DNA from: a virus
Strand: one strand, 5' to 3'
DNA: 24,817 bases
IMG/VR virus record: IMGVR_UViG_3300006332_000028
Span: 1 to 24,817 of that record
Of this stretch, positions 7,760-15,117 are shown piece after piece. The position numbers and the translations under genes are program-made. The notes beneath the pieces were generated by a model that saw nothing but the letters and a program-made list of their open reading frames with translations, was not told where the DNA came from and ran no database searches. The stretch's first letter is position 1. Each line of letters opens with the position of its first letter.

Positions 7760-8154
7760 TGGAAAATGTTATAGCGATAAATACAGCAGCTTCTATTATG
7801 GGTCCTTATCGAAAAAATATCGAAAAGGCGATAAAATATGGTAGAGAAACACACACATATAGCGATGTAGTTTCAGCAGTAGAAAATCAAAGTCTACAAT
7901 TCTGGCCTGGAGAGAACTCAAGTTTTTTAATAACTGAGTTGATCCAATATCCACAAAAAAAGAGTTTACATATTTTTTTAAGTGCTGGTGAATTACCAAC
8001 ACTTAAAAAAATGATAGGTTCAGTTGAATTATTTGCTAAAGAATTAAAATGCGATCACATAACTATTTGTGGTCGTCATGGATGGAAAAAAATAGGCAAA
8101 GATTATGGCTATAAAGAAGAATGGAGTTATTTGTATAAGGAGTTAGAAAAATGA
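7759..8154 (+). CDS. GNAT-fold-like internal virion protein candidate
   Basis: A 131-aa protein. The core reads LITELIQYPQKKSLHIFLSAGE, i.e. LITELIQYPQ then KKSLHIFLSAGE, followed by a helix (LKKMIGSVELFAKELKCDHI) and TICGRHGWKKIGKDYGYKEE. This order of strands and helices, ending in a (R/H)xGWxKxxKxxGY motif, is like the second half of GNAT acetyltransferases, in a form that phages use near their ejection proteins (T7 gp13 is a known example of such a fold). No full acetyl-CoA loop (Q/RxxGxG/A) is seen, so enzyme activity is doubtful. It overlaps the next gene by 4 bases. A structural or assembly role before the internal proteins is inferred. Confidence 0.6.
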   Translation: MENVIAINTAASIMGPYRKNIEKAIKYGRETHTYSDVVSAVENQSLQFWPGENSSFLITELIQYPQKKSLHIFLSAGELPTLKKMIGSVELFAKELKCDHITICGRHGWKKIGKDYGYKEEWSYLYKELEK

Positions 8155-8828
8155 GTGTAGGAGCAGGACAAGCACAAACACCAAATTTAATGACAACTAA
8201 TCGAGTTGCCCCACCAGGAAGCTATGCTCCTTATATGCCTACTGTAACTGATCTTAACCCAGCAGTTGAACCAGAAATCTATGCTCCTTTTCAAAGTAGT
8301 TATTATGGCAGTCCTCAAGAGCAGATGTACGGATCGCCAATGACACCTCAACAACCTTATGCTGGTTATTATGAAAATTATAGATTGCCTGGTCCAACAT
8401 ACGGAGCAGGTTCAGGAGGAGGTAAAGGTGGTGCACAAATGACGACACCAACAGAAGTTAATCCATATTCGGATGTAGCTCAAAATCAAGTTAATCCTCA
8501 AGGGGATTATGGTCCTTCAAGGGATGTTCAAACTGGAAAGGTTACATTTGGTAGAACGGCTGATGGGCAAAATATTTATATTGATCCAAACACAGGATCA
8601 GCAGTCATGCCTTCAGATCCAGGCTATGGTCAATACAGTGTTGATGCTTCTGGTAATCAGGTTTATACACCTACTATGTACAATCAAGGACCAGATTCAC
8701 TAGGAGGTGGAGCTTTTAGAGATACTTTACTTGATCCTATATTTAATCAACCAGCACCAGTCGTTCCTCCATTAGCTCAACAACAGCAAGAGATAGACGA
8801 CTTTAGAAGAAGAGAAAGAGAATTTTAA
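8151..8828 (+). CDS. Pro/Gln/Tyr/Gly-rich low-complexity virion protein
   Basis: A 225-aa protein of unusual composition. It has many PY, YG and PQQ patterns (YGSPMTPQQPYAGYYENY), a Gly block (GAGSGGGKGG) and a C-terminal Gln run before a charged end (QQQQEIDDFRRREREF). No enzyme motif or membrane span is visible, and much of it is probably disordered. A short ordered patch, GKVTFGRTADGQNIYIDPNT, may fold. It lies at the start of the run of internal-virion proteins, so it may be packaged in the head and ejected, or act as a flexible tail component. I do not recognise a family. Start supported by an ATGA overlap with the upstream gene. Confidence 0.6.
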   Translation: MSVGAGQAQTPNLMTTNRVAPPGSYAPYMPTVTDLNPAVEPEIYAPFQSSYYGSPQEQMYGSPMTPQQPYAGYYENYRLPGPTYGAGSGGGKGGAQMTTPTEVNPYSDVAQNQVNPQGDYGPSRDVQTGKVTFGRTADGQNIYIDPNTGSAVMPSDPGYGQYSVDASGNQVYTPTMYNQGPDSLGGGAFRDTLLDPIFNQPAPVVPPLAQQQQEIDDFRRREREF

Positions 8829-8843
8829 TTAAGAGGTATTATT

Positions 8844-9647
8844 ATGAGTTTTGGAACTAGCAGTAGTAGAACAGATTATGATCCTGGTTTAACAGCAGAT
8901 CTTAGATCAGTTTTTCAAGAAGGTAAAAAACTATACGATCAACCTTATCAACCATATCCTTATGCAAGGGTAGCTCCTTTAAGTCCATTTGAATTGGAAG
9001 GCCAAGGTCGTGTTGTTGATGCAGCTAGAGCTGGTCTTGGACAAAGACAAGTAGCCGATGCTACCTCTACAGCTAGAGGTCTTTCTGGATACAATATGTC
9101 TGATGTAGATAGCTTTATGAACCCATATACTCAACAAGTTATCGATCCTGTTTTAAGGGATATTGAACAATCAAGAGCAATGCAACAGCAAGCCAATGCT
9201 TCAAGAGCATTGGCTGCTGGAGCTTTTGGAGGTGATCGACAGGGTTTAGTCGATGCTGAAACCAATAGGTTAGCAATGCAACAGGCTGGTGATATTTCAG
9301 GTAGATTAAGACAACAAGGATTTCGTGATGCACAGGATGCTTCATTATCTTCTGCTGGTGTTCGAGGAAGAGCTGCAAATTTATTAGCTGGGCTTGGGGA
9401 ACAACAAAGAGGAATGACTTATGATGATGCTCGAATGTTATCAGGCGTTGGAAGAGAACAAAGAGGCTTTGGACAATCATTGTTAGACGATGTTTATGGA
9501 CGATTTGCTGAAAGAAGAGACTATCCAATTCGTATGTTACAAGTGCTTGGCAGTGCTGCTGGATTATTACCTGATCCAAGACAACAAACAAGTAAGAGAT
9601 TTGATTTTAACATCGGAGGTTCCGATGATCCGTGGTTTATACCCTAG
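8844..9647 (+). CDS. Internal virion (ejection) protein, small helical type
   Basis: A 267-aa Ala/Gln/Arg-rich helical protein with a good ribosome site (AGAGG) 9 bases before the ATG. The block SFMNPYTQQVIDPVLRDIEQ followed by ASRALAAGAFGGDRQGLVDA is a pattern I recall from a widespread family in marine and other podoviruses, placed among internal or ejection proteins. Long helices continue to about residue 230 (GREQRGFGQSLLDDVYGRF), and the tail is Pro/Gly-rich. In such phages these proteins sit inside the head and enter the cell ahead of the DNA to build a channel. The exact role is not shown by the sequence. It is followed by two larger proteins of the same kind. Confidence 0.68.
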   Translation: MSFGTSSSRTDYDPGLTADLRSVFQEGKKLYDQPYQPYPYARVAPLSPFELEGQGRVVDAARAGLGQRQVADATSTARGLSGYNMSDVDSFMNPYTQQVIDPVLRDIEQSRAMQQQANASRALAAGAFGGDRQGLVDAETNRLAMQQAGDISGRLRQQGFRDAQDASLSSAGVRGRAANLLAGLGEQQRGMTYDDARMLSGVGREQRGFGQSLLDDVYGRFAERRDYPIRMLQVLGSAAGLLPDPRQQTSKRFDFNIGGSDDPWFIP

Positions 9648-9684
9648 TGGAAGAAAAAATAATGAGCATTGAGGAGCAGTTATA

Positions 9685-11031
9685 ATGGCAAATGGATTAA
9701 ATAATAACCAAGATTTGTTAAGATCCTTAGATGATCTACAAAGAACTTTTGGTGCTCCAATACCAGAAGTTGATTTTATACAACCCCCTGTAGAAGCTGC
9801 ACCTGTTAATCAAAATCAAAATATTTTGATGCAAGGTTTAGAAGCATTAGCAGGAGGAGCAGGAGGGGTTTTAGGTAATCTTGGAAGAATTACAGGTGTT
9901 CTGCCTACTAGAGGGCAACAACAAAGAGAGCAACAACGACAAAATATTGATGCTTTCATTGCTCAAGAATTAACACCTGATCAACAAATTATTTTTAATG
10001 CTTTATCACCAGAAATGCAACAACAATATGTAACTACTAAGCTTACTGGTGCACCACAAGAGAATTTGGGTACTCAAAATGCAATGTTTGAAAAATGGAA
10101 AGATATGCCAGAAGGCGAACTTAAGGATCTGTATGGATCATTACTTTTTGGAGGATCTGGAGACACAGCAACTATAAAGAATTGGAAGTTTCTTAGTGAG
10201 CTAGATAGCGAAGAAGAAAGAGAAAGATTTTTAGCACTTGAAAATTTAAGTCCACAAGTTGCATATGATATAGCAAAATCAAAAACAGAAGGTGCACAAG
10301 GATTAACCCGTGGCGTTGGTCCTCTTACACCAGGGCAAGAAAAAATAGATACAACCTTTGGCGCTGGCGCACAACAAATGCAGCAGGATTTGTTGTTAAA
10401 TATGTCTAATCTAAGTTTATTAACTAATGCTGTAGATGAGCTAGAAAATGCAGAAAAAAATAATATGAATTTTTCAGGTATAGATGTTGGAATTGTAGGT
10501 CAAACTGGATTCCTACCTATATTAAATCCAGCAGCAGTAGATATGCAAGAAAGAATAGCAGGTTTTGTTTATCAAAGTTTAAAAGCTACTTTAGGAGCGC
10601 AGTTTACAGAAGGCGAAAGCAAAGCTTATGTAAGTGTTACATTTAATCCGTTTTTAGATGAAAAGGTAAATGCTCGTAGATTAAAAAGAGCGATTGATTT
10701 ACAAAAAGGTTATGCAAGAGATTCACAACAGAAATTAGACTACTTTGCTCAGAATCAAACTTTAAGAGGTTATCAAGGTACAGAAATAACAAAAGAAAGT
10801 GTTTTTGATGATCTTAATAACAAAGTTATTGGTGATTTTATTAATAGTGATTATCAAGGTTTATCAGGAGATCAACTGAATAAAGCAAGAGCATACGATT
10901 ACGGCAACACATTAATTGACTTAACGAAAGAAGAGTTGAGAGAAAAATTTGGCAATACTGAAACAACAGACTGGCAAAAAGATGTTATAGCAGAGTATAT
11001 ACAAAACAACTTAGAAAAATTTAGCAATTAA
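9685..11031 (+). CDS. Internal virion (ejection) protein
   Basis: A 448-aa protein preceded by GAGGAG 8-10 bases before its ATG. The N-terminal 130 residues are Gln/Pro-rich with a Gly-rich stretch (ALAGGAGGVLGNLGRITGVL) that could interact with a membrane. The rest is mostly helical. A recognisable block, YQSLKATLGAQFTEGESKAY followed by NPFLDEKVNARRLKRAI, occurs in many phage internal or injected proteins. The C-terminus is charged and helical. It lies between two other putative ejection proteins, with 10 bases to the next. No lytic transglycosylase motif (ES...GxxQ) is seen, so wall digestion is not its job. The role as an ejectosome part is inferred from family resemblance and position. 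Confidence 0.65.
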   Translation: MANGLNNNQDLLRSLDDLQRTFGAPIPEVDFIQPPVEAAPVNQNQNILMQGLEALAGGAGGVLGNLGRITGVLPTRGQQQREQQRQNIDAFIAQELTPDQQIIFNALSPEMQQQYVTTKLTGAPQENLGTQNAMFEKWKDMPEGELKDLYGSLLFGGSGDTATIKNWKFLSELDSEEERERFLALENLSPQVAYDIAKSKTEGAQGLTRGVGPLTPGQEKIDTTFGAGAQQMQQDLLLNMSNLSLLTNAVDELENAEKNNMNFSGIDVGIVGQTGFLPILNPAAVDMQERIAGFVYQSLKATLGAQFTEGESKAYVSVTFNPFLDEKVNARRLKRAIDLQKGYARDSQQKLDYFAQNQTLRGYQGTEITKESVFDDLNNKVIGDFINSDYQGLSGDQLNKARAYDYGNTLIDLTKEELREKFGNTETTDWQKDVIAEYIQNNLEKFSN

Positions 11032-11040
11032 AGGTACAGC

Positions 11041-12624
11041 ATGGCAAGAACATTAGAAGAATTTGACAATTTGTTCAATGATTCTGTAGAAACAGCAGAT
11101 GAAAAAAGGATCAGAGAATCTAGGGAATATTGGAAGCAAACAGCTTCAAATATTCCTGGTAGCGTGGCCCAATTAGGTCGTGATATTGTTTACCCGATAG
11201 CTCATCCAATAGAAACTGCTAAATCGCTTTTAGATTTAGGTAGTGGCGTAATACAGTTGGCTGTTCCTGGAGAACAGCCAAATGAAGCTGTAGCAAAGGC
11301 CGTAGGAGAATATTTTGCAGATCGCTATGGATCTATGGATAGCTTCAAACAATCTTTTAAAGATGATCCAGCTGGGGTACTAGCCGATGTATCAGCGGTC
11401 TTAACAGGTGGTGGCTTTTTAGGAATAAAAGGATCAGCAGCTTTAGGATCGACAAGCCAAATAGGTCAAGCAGCACAATCAGCAGGTCGGTTATTAGATC
11501 CAATAACCCCTGTAACTGCTACTGCAACAGCAATTCCAAGAGCTATATCTTCTGTTGGTCCTGCTGCCTTTGGAAAGCTTTCAGGAACAAGTCCAGAAAC
11601 AGTAAGAGCTGCTTTAGCAGCCTCAAGAGAGGGCGGGCTTGCAAAACAAACTTTTTTAGATAATTTAAGAGGAAATGTTAGCGAAGCAGAGATTGTACCT
11701 AGAGCTAGAGGCGCATTAGATCAAATTGCTACAGATTTGACTGACTATTACAAAAGTGGAACTTCTGAAGTGTTGTCATCTACAGCTAAAGTTGATTTTG
11801 ATGAAATTGCAAAAATTACTAAAGACATAGAAAAAGCAAATGCAGTAGGCACAGGCGGAACAGCTACAACATTAACAGCACAAGGACAAAGAAAGTTAAA
11901 AGTTATTGAAAAAATTATCGAAGAATTTAGAAAAGATCCTAGCACTCATAATATGGCTGGATTAGATGCTATGAAAAAAAGAATTGATAATGAATATCCA
12001 ACTGGTGTAAATCCTGATAAAAGTGCAGAAAGGGTAGTAGCCACAGCAAGAAAAGCTGTTAATGATATACTTATTGAATTAGATCCAAAATATGCTGAAG
12101 TTATGCAAGCTTACCAACGCGGTATTGAGATGCAAAAAGGATTAGAAAAAGACTTAGCTCTAGGACCTAGAAAATCTACAGCAGCAGCATTATCTAAATT
12201 AAGCTCCACTTTAAAAGAAGGTCCAGGCAGGGAAGTAGCTCTTGATCAGTTAAGAACACTAAACCCTGATTTAATACCTGCTTTGGCTGGTCAGCAATTA
12301 TCTCGTATTGCACCAGCAGCTTTAGCAGGAGTTGCAGGACCTATGGCAATAGGTTTGTCAGCAGGAGAAATTTTACAAAAAGGTGTTGAGGCAGGTAAAA
12401 AAATAGGAGGATTAAGTGCCTTTCTTACAGCAACATCACCTAAATTTGTTGGTGAAGCATCCAATATTATTGGCACTACACAAAGATTAATGAATCCAAT
12501 AACTAGAAATTACGCTCCAATAGCTAGAGCAAGTCGTTTAGCTGGTTCTATTGAAGAAGAGATTGCAAATGAAAGAGAAAGAGAACGACTATTAAATCAA
12601 GCACAACAATTATTATCCCAATAA
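11041..12624 (+). CDS. Large internal virion (ejection) protein with amphipathic segments
   Basis: A 527-aa protein beginning MARTLEEFDNLFNDSVETAD. It contains Ala/Gly-rich amphipathic segments (VLADVSAVLTGGGFLGIKGS and, near residue 425, LAGVAGPMAIGLSAGEI) between long helices (TLTAQGQRKLKVIEKIIEEF). This mix is typical of podovirus proteins that leave the head and insert into the host envelope. It ends with a helical, Glu/Arg/Gln-rich tail. AAAGG precedes the ATG. No enzymatic motif was found. It is the last large late gene and is followed only by very small ORFs. The functional call is by composition, size and position. Confidence 0.65.
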   Translation: MARTLEEFDNLFNDSVETADEKRIRESREYWKQTASNIPGSVAQLGRDIVYPIAHPIETAKSLLDLGSGVIQLAVPGEQPNEAVAKAVGEYFADRYGSMDSFKQSFKDDPAGVLADVSAVLTGGGFLGIKGSAALGSTSQIGQAAQSAGRLLDPITPVTATATAIPRAISSVGPAAFGKLSGTSPETVRAALAASREGGLAKQTFLDNLRGNVSEAEIVPRARGALDQIATDLTDYYKSGTSEVLSSTAKVDFDEIAKITKDIEKANAVGTGGTATTLTAQGQRKLKVIEKIIEEFRKDPSTHNMAGLDAMKKRIDNEYPTGVNPDKSAERVVATARKAVNDILIELDPKYAEVMQAYQRGIEMQKGLEKDLALGPRKSTAAALSKLSSTLKEGPGREVALDQLRTLNPDLIPALAGQQLSRIAPAALAGVAGPMAIGLSAGEILQKGVEAGKKIGGLSAFLTATSPKFVGEASNIIGTTQRLMNPITRNYAPIARASRLAGSIEEEIANERERERLLNQAQQLLSQ

Positions 12625-12636
12625 AGGAAAGAAATT

Positions 12637-12843
12637 ATGCCCAAAAAAAGAAATACAGCTAAAACTAAAGCAATGATGGAATTTCAAAAGAAAAGAAATT
12701 TAATGGGTACACAGTTTACAGAATCGGAAGCACGCCCCTTTAGTCAACTGACAGAAAAAGAAGTTACAAGAATTATTGCTAAAGCGTTAGGTCCACAAGC
12801 CTCAGAAAGAGAAGTTTACAGATTAAGACAAATTTTCAAATAA
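12637..12843 (+). CDS. Small basic protein at the end of the late operon
   Basis: A 68-aa protein with a strongly basic start (PKKRNTAKTKAMMEFQKKRN) and a helical C-terminal half (LTEKEVTRIIAKALGPQA, then EVYRLRQIFK). AAAGGAAAG precedes the ATG at good spacing. It lies 12 bases after the last ejection protein. A nucleic-acid-binding or head-packaged role is possible from its charge; no family is recognised. Confidence 0.6.
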   Translation: MPKKRNTAKTKAMMEFQKKRNLMGTQFTESEARPFSQLTEKEVTRIIAKALGPQASEREVYRLRQIFK

Positions 12844-12855
12844 AGGAGAGAAATT

Positions 12856-12966
12856 ATGCCAAAAGTAGGAAACATTAAATTCCCATATACAAAGGCTGGA
12901 AAAAGAGTAGCAGCAAGCCAAAAAGCGAATAACAAAGCTGCTAAAAGCAGAAAGAAATATAGCTAA
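12856..12966 (+). CDS. Very small basic protein (36 aa)
   Basis: The ATG is preceded by AAAGGAGAG at ideal spacing. The peptide begins MPKVGNIKFPYTKAGKRVAA and ends in a Lys/Arg-rich tail (SRKKYS). I have seen short proteins with the opening MP.VG...FPYT.AG in many marine phages, always near the ends of structural modules. Its function is unknown; the high charge suggests nucleic acid or virion binding. It lies 12 bases after the previous small basic gene and shares the same type of ribosome site, so both are probably made together. Confidence 0.7.
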   Translation: MPKVGNIKFPYTKAGKRVAASQKANNKAAKSRKKYS

Positions 12967-12974
12967 ACACTTTA

Positions 12975-13289
12975 ATGGTAAATAAGATTTCAGAAGCCAG
13001 TGAGATTCAGATACCTTTAAAGAATCTAATAGGTATTGTTCTAGTAGCTGTAGTAGGTACTACAAGCTACTTTAGTATTTTAGAACGAATTAATAATCTG
13101 GAAAACGAAATCACCAATATCTCGGTGACTGTTTTGGGTAATGAAACCTGGATTGATGAGTGGGAGACGAGTGGGATACTTCCTCTTGATCGTATACAAA
13201 ATATGCAGATAGCCTTATTAGAAGAACAAATGAAAGGCCATGAAGAACTAATAGATAAAGTCTTACCTAGAGGCGTACCGAATCAATAA
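12975..13289 (+). CDS. Membrane-anchored coiled-coil protein
   Basis: A 104-aa protein. Residues 1-17 are cytoplasmic-like, a hydrophobic span follows (LIGIVLVAVVGTTSYFSI, about residues 18-36), and then a coiled coil (ERINNLENEITNISVTVLG) and a second helical part after a Trp-rich turn (TWIDEWETSGILPL). The last helix carries MQIALLEEQMKGHEELID. This layout would place the coiled coil in the periplasm. It could be an i-spanin-like or superinfection-related protein, but there is no lipoprotein partner nearby and it is far from the lysozyme. There is no obvious ribosome site. It is the last gene before the attachment region. Confidence 0.6.
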   Translation: MVNKISEASEIQIPLKNLIGIVLVAVVGTTSYFSILERINNLENEITNISVTVLGNETWIDEWETSGILPLDRIQNMQIALLEEQMKGHEELIDKVLPRGVPNQ

Positions 13290-13311
13290 GAAGAACTTTG
13301 GGCGAATTAGT

Positions 13312-13319
13312 GGTATAAT
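13312..13319 (+). promoter_or_regulatory. Extended -10 promoter candidate
   Basis: TGGTATAAT (TGn plus a perfect -10 hexamer, hexamer at 13314-13319) follows the end of the last late gene. No convincing -35 is present at 15-18 bases upstream, but extended -10 promoters can work without one. A transcript from here would start near 13326 and run into the hairpins of the attP region, toward int. Confidence 0.35.
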
Positions 13320-13346
13320 AACCCTTAACGACCTTCGGGTTAATAG

Positions 13347-13366
13347 CCCGAAATGTCTATTTCGGG
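13347..13366 (+). other. 8-bp hairpin overlapping the left arm repeat
   Basis: CCCGAAAT and ATTTCGGG form a perfect 8-bp stem around GTCT. There is no U-tract directly after it; the first T-run is at 13385-13389, about 20 bases on. The right side of the stem is the first TTCGGGGG of the arm repeat. It could be a weak terminator for the late transcript or part of a DNA-binding site. Confidence 0.4.
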
Positions 13367-13389
13367 GGTAAATTCGGGGGTAGATTTTT
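13361..13389 (+). repeat. Left arm-type integrase-binding repeat
   Basis: The 29 bases consist of TTCGGGGGTAAA followed by TTCGGGGGTAGA and five T. The same 29 bases occur at 13610-13638 with one difference (A to G at position 11). Two tandem 12-base units on each side of the core, in the same orientation, are the expected layout of arm-type sites bound by the N-terminal domain of a lambda-family integrase. The binding role is inferred. Confidence 0.6.
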
Positions 13390-13447
13390 CATTATTCCCC
13401 TCAATTCCTGTAATTCTAGTATTTCTCGTAAATAAATACCTCCACCA

Positions 13448-13460
13448 AATCATATAGTTA
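13448..13460 (+). promoter_or_regulatory. Possible IHF-binding site
   Basis: AATCATATAGTTA matches the IHF consensus WATCAANNNNTTR at all but one position. It lies between the left arm repeat and the core, where DNA bending is needed in lambda-type attP sites. In AT-rich DNA such matches occur by chance, so this is a weak call. Confidence 0.3.
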
Positions 13461-13496
13461 TAACTCCAGTAATTCATATAATCGTATTTGTGAAAA

Positions 13497-13541
13497 CTCA
13501 TAACCCGAAGGTCGATGGTTCAAATCCATCCCCCGCTACCA
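13497..13541 (+). other. attP core: 3' half of a tRNA-fMet gene
   Basis: The 45 bases read as the 3' half of initiator tRNA: anticodon loop CTCATAA, 3' anticodon stem CCCGA, variable region AGGTC, T-stem GATGG, T-loop TTCAAAT, T-stem CCATC, acceptor CCCCGCT, A and CCA. They match the E. coli tRNA-fMet pattern closely over the anticodon and variable part. The 5' half of the tRNA and the 5' side of the anticodon stem are absent, so this is not a tRNA gene. Integration would restore the host gene. The crossover is probably in or near the anticodon loop. Confidence 0.82.
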
Positions 13542-13575
13542 ACTTAAGTAACTGAATCTCTTATGTTTTTAGGCA

Positions 13576-13603
13576 TTTATAAGCAGTTTTGACTGCTTAT
13601 AAA
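13576..13603. other. 12-bp perfect hairpin between core and right arm
   Basis: TTTATAAGCAGT and ACTGCTTATAAA pair perfectly around TTTG. There is no T-run after the stem, so a simple terminator is unlikely in the + direction. It could be a site for an excision factor, a terminator carried over with host DNA downstream of the tRNA, or an RNA processing structure in the int leader. Confidence 0.5.
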
Positions 13604-13609
13604 TTGGAG

Positions 13610-13638
13610 TTCGGGGGTAGATTCGGGGGTAGATTTTT
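13610..13638 (+). repeat. Right arm-type integrase-binding repeat
   Basis: This is the second copy of the 29-base unit at 13361-13389, differing at one base, again made of two TTCGGGGGTAGA units followed by TTTTT. It lies 69 bases after the core, on the integrase side, in the same orientation as the left copy. Confidence 0.6.
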
Positions 13639-13695
13639 GACTTTTACTTTTATTTTGGTAATCTCTAATGACATACATTATTTCGTGGGGAAGTT

Positions 13696-14901
13696 ATGTC
13701 AATCGTATTTAACAATAAACCTATTAAAGTAACTAAACATGGCAATACTCGCTATGAACTTATTATTAAAAGAAAGCTTTTAGGATTAAATCATAGAAGC
13801 TACCATAAGACTCTAAGAGAGGCTAAAGCGAAACGACAAGAGATACAGGATTCCTTTAATACTAAACAGTATGCTCCAGACAACAAAAGGACCTTTGCAG
13901 ATGCTATAGACTGGATTAAAAAGAATCCAAATGAACTAAATAAGCTCATTAAATTTAAAAAGAAAGGCCAAAATAACCAAGAAACAATAGAGAACTATTT
14001 TAGTTGCTGGAAAAACTTATCAAAATATAAGTGGAAAAGTATCAAAATACAGAATTTAACATCCAAATTGATACATGAGACTTTGCTAGAGTTTGGAAAA
14101 ACAAAAGGATGGGGTAAAAGATCTAAACGATTTGTTCCTATAGAAAACACTAAAACATATCACCATTATTTATTATGGCTTCATCATTTATTTGAAATAG
14201 CTACAGAACAAAAGTGGATTGGCTACAATCCAATAAAAAAACTGCAAGATAGCAAAATAACATGGAATTTCAAAAGAAAAAGGCTACCTACGGAACAAGA
14301 AATTAAAAGTATACTGACAGCTATCAGAAAAATTGCAGAAGCAAGACCTGATAATCCTGTTTGGGATTATTTTCCATTATTTTTAAGGATAGTTATTGAG
14401 CTTGGACCTAGAAAAGGGGAGCTTCATGCTTTAGAAAAAAGCGATATAACTATTTTAGATGAAAATATTGAATCTCATAGAAAAGCTTTGAGCATGGGAA
14501 AAGGCATTAAAATAACTTTTAGTAGATCTGGCGTTGATAAGGAAAGATTAAAAAATGATGATGAAAAAAGAGTTACTTTTTTACCAAAAGAATTATCACA
14601 AGAAGTTATAGATTTAATGAACAAGTATCCTAAAGATAAAAAATTATTTCCTAAGCATTGTGGTGCAAGTTGGGATCCCGCTCAATATCTTGATCATGCT
14701 AGAAAAGTAGCTGGTATTAAACCAGATGAAAACAAAGAAAATATTACTTTTCATAGCTTCAGGCATTTAAAGGCTACATTATTTGCAGAACAGGGTAAAA
14801 CACATTATGAGTTAATGGCTGCTTTAGGATGGAAGAGCATACAAACAACTACGACTTATGTAAAAACTAGCGAAGAATTAATTTTAAATGCTCTAAGCTG
14901 A
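13696..14901 (+). CDS. int: Tyrosine-recombinase integrase
   Basis: A 401-aa integrase that would recombine attP with host tRNA-fMet. The N-terminal 55 residues (beta strands then the helix KTLREAKAKRQEIQDSF) look like the arm-binding domain of phage integrases. A core-binding SAM-like helical domain spans about residues 65-190. The catalytic domain carries Arg239 (LGPRKGELHALEKSD), His353 and Arg356 (HSFRH), Trp379 in place of the second His (LGWKSIQTT) and the nucleophile Tyr388 (TTTTYVKT). Trp at that position is an accepted variant. The start is supported by GGGGAAG 4-10 bases upstream. Its end overlaps the opposite-strand excisionase-like gene by 9 bases. It lies next to attP, as usual. 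Confidence 0.93.
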   Translation: MSIVFNNKPIKVTKHGNTRYELIIKRKLLGLNHRSYHKTLREAKAKRQEIQDSFNTKQYAPDNKRTFADAIDWIKKNPNELNKLIKFKKKGQNNQETIENYFSCWKNLSKYKWKSIKIQNLTSKLIHETLLEFGKTKGWGKRSKRFVPIENTKTYHHYLLWLHHLFEIATEQKWIGYNPIKKLQDSKITWNFKRKRLPTEQEIKSILTAIRKIAEARPDNPVWDYFPLFLRIVIELGPRKGELHALEKSDITILDENIESHRKALSMGKGIKITFSRSGVDKERLKNDDEKRVTFLPKELSQEVIDLMNKYPKDKKLFPKHCGASWDPAQYLDHARKVAGIKPDENKENITFHSFRHLKATLFAEQGKTHYELMAALGWKSIQTTTTYVKTSEELILNALS

Positions 14902-15117
14902 TTCTTCGATTCCTAGCCATTTATAATATCTACTAGGGCTAACTAAAATGATAGGTCTTACTGACTTATCATTTGATACTCTTTTTTCTAATATTGCATC
15001 TTCTAGTCCGTTAACATGCCTTCTTGATATTTCTGCTCTTAAAGATTCTAAACTTGCATGAATATTAGGGTTTAGTGCATAAAACTTTTTAGTTGTCATC
15101 CAGTCATTATTTTCCAT
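14893..15117 (-). CDS. Excisionase-like winged-helix protein
   Basis: A 74-aa protein reading WMTTKKFYALNPNIHASLES at the N-terminus, then LRAEISRRHVNGLEDAILEK and ILVSPSRYYKWLGI. The order (W.T...F, then LR..I..R..NGL..A, then a closing strand pair and YY.WL) fits small winged-helix DNA-binding proteins of the excisionase/AlpA kind. It is the last gene of the leftward early operon and reaches 9 bases into int, tail to tail. A role as recombination directionality factor is likely from fold and place; a transcription regulator of the same fold is the alternative. Its start overlaps the previous stop as TAATG. Confidence 0.62.
   Translation of the reverse strand: MENNDWMTTKKFYALNPNIHASLESLRAEISRRHVNGLEDAILEKRVSNDKSVRPIILVSPSRYYKWLGIEESA

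Larger units (their letters stand above)
13290..13695. other. Non-coding attachment (attP) region
   Basis: This 406-base stretch has no credible gene. It holds, in order, a promoter-like extended -10 element, a 13-base inverted copy of part of the attachment core (13330-13342), a hairpin, a left arm-type repeat, a possible IHF site, the tRNA-fMet-derived core, a 12-bp hairpin and a right arm-type repeat. The integrase gene begins directly after it. The arrangement arm - core - arm next to a tyrosine integrase is what is expected of attP. Confidence 0.75.

Noticed and set aside
7759-8154. Active acetyltransferase
   Set aside because: The strand-helix order is GNAT-like but the acetyl-CoA-binding loop is not visible, so only a fold resemblance is claimed.
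9139-9591. A 150-codon open frame on the reverse strand
   Set aside because: It is a shadow of the helical ejection-protein gene; its His/Gln/Val-rich translation reflects the Gln/Ala codons of the real gene read backwards.
11041-12624. Lytic transglycosylase domain in an ejection protein
   Set aside because: I looked for the ES and GxxQ motifs in this and the two preceding proteins and did not find a convincing set.
13497-13541. A complete tRNA gene
   Set aside because: Only the 3' half from the anticodon loop is present; bases upstream cannot form the D-arm, the acceptor 5' strand or the 5' anticodon stem.
13361-13638. CRISPR-like pair of repeats
   Set aside because: There are only two copies 249 bases apart, each internally tandem, flanking a tRNA-derived core beside an integrase; attachment-site arms explain them better.
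13290-13695. Boundary between host chromosome and an integrated prophage
   Set aside because: Phage late genes lie on the left and phage early genes on the right, with only one tRNA fragment; a prophage end would have host genes on one side.
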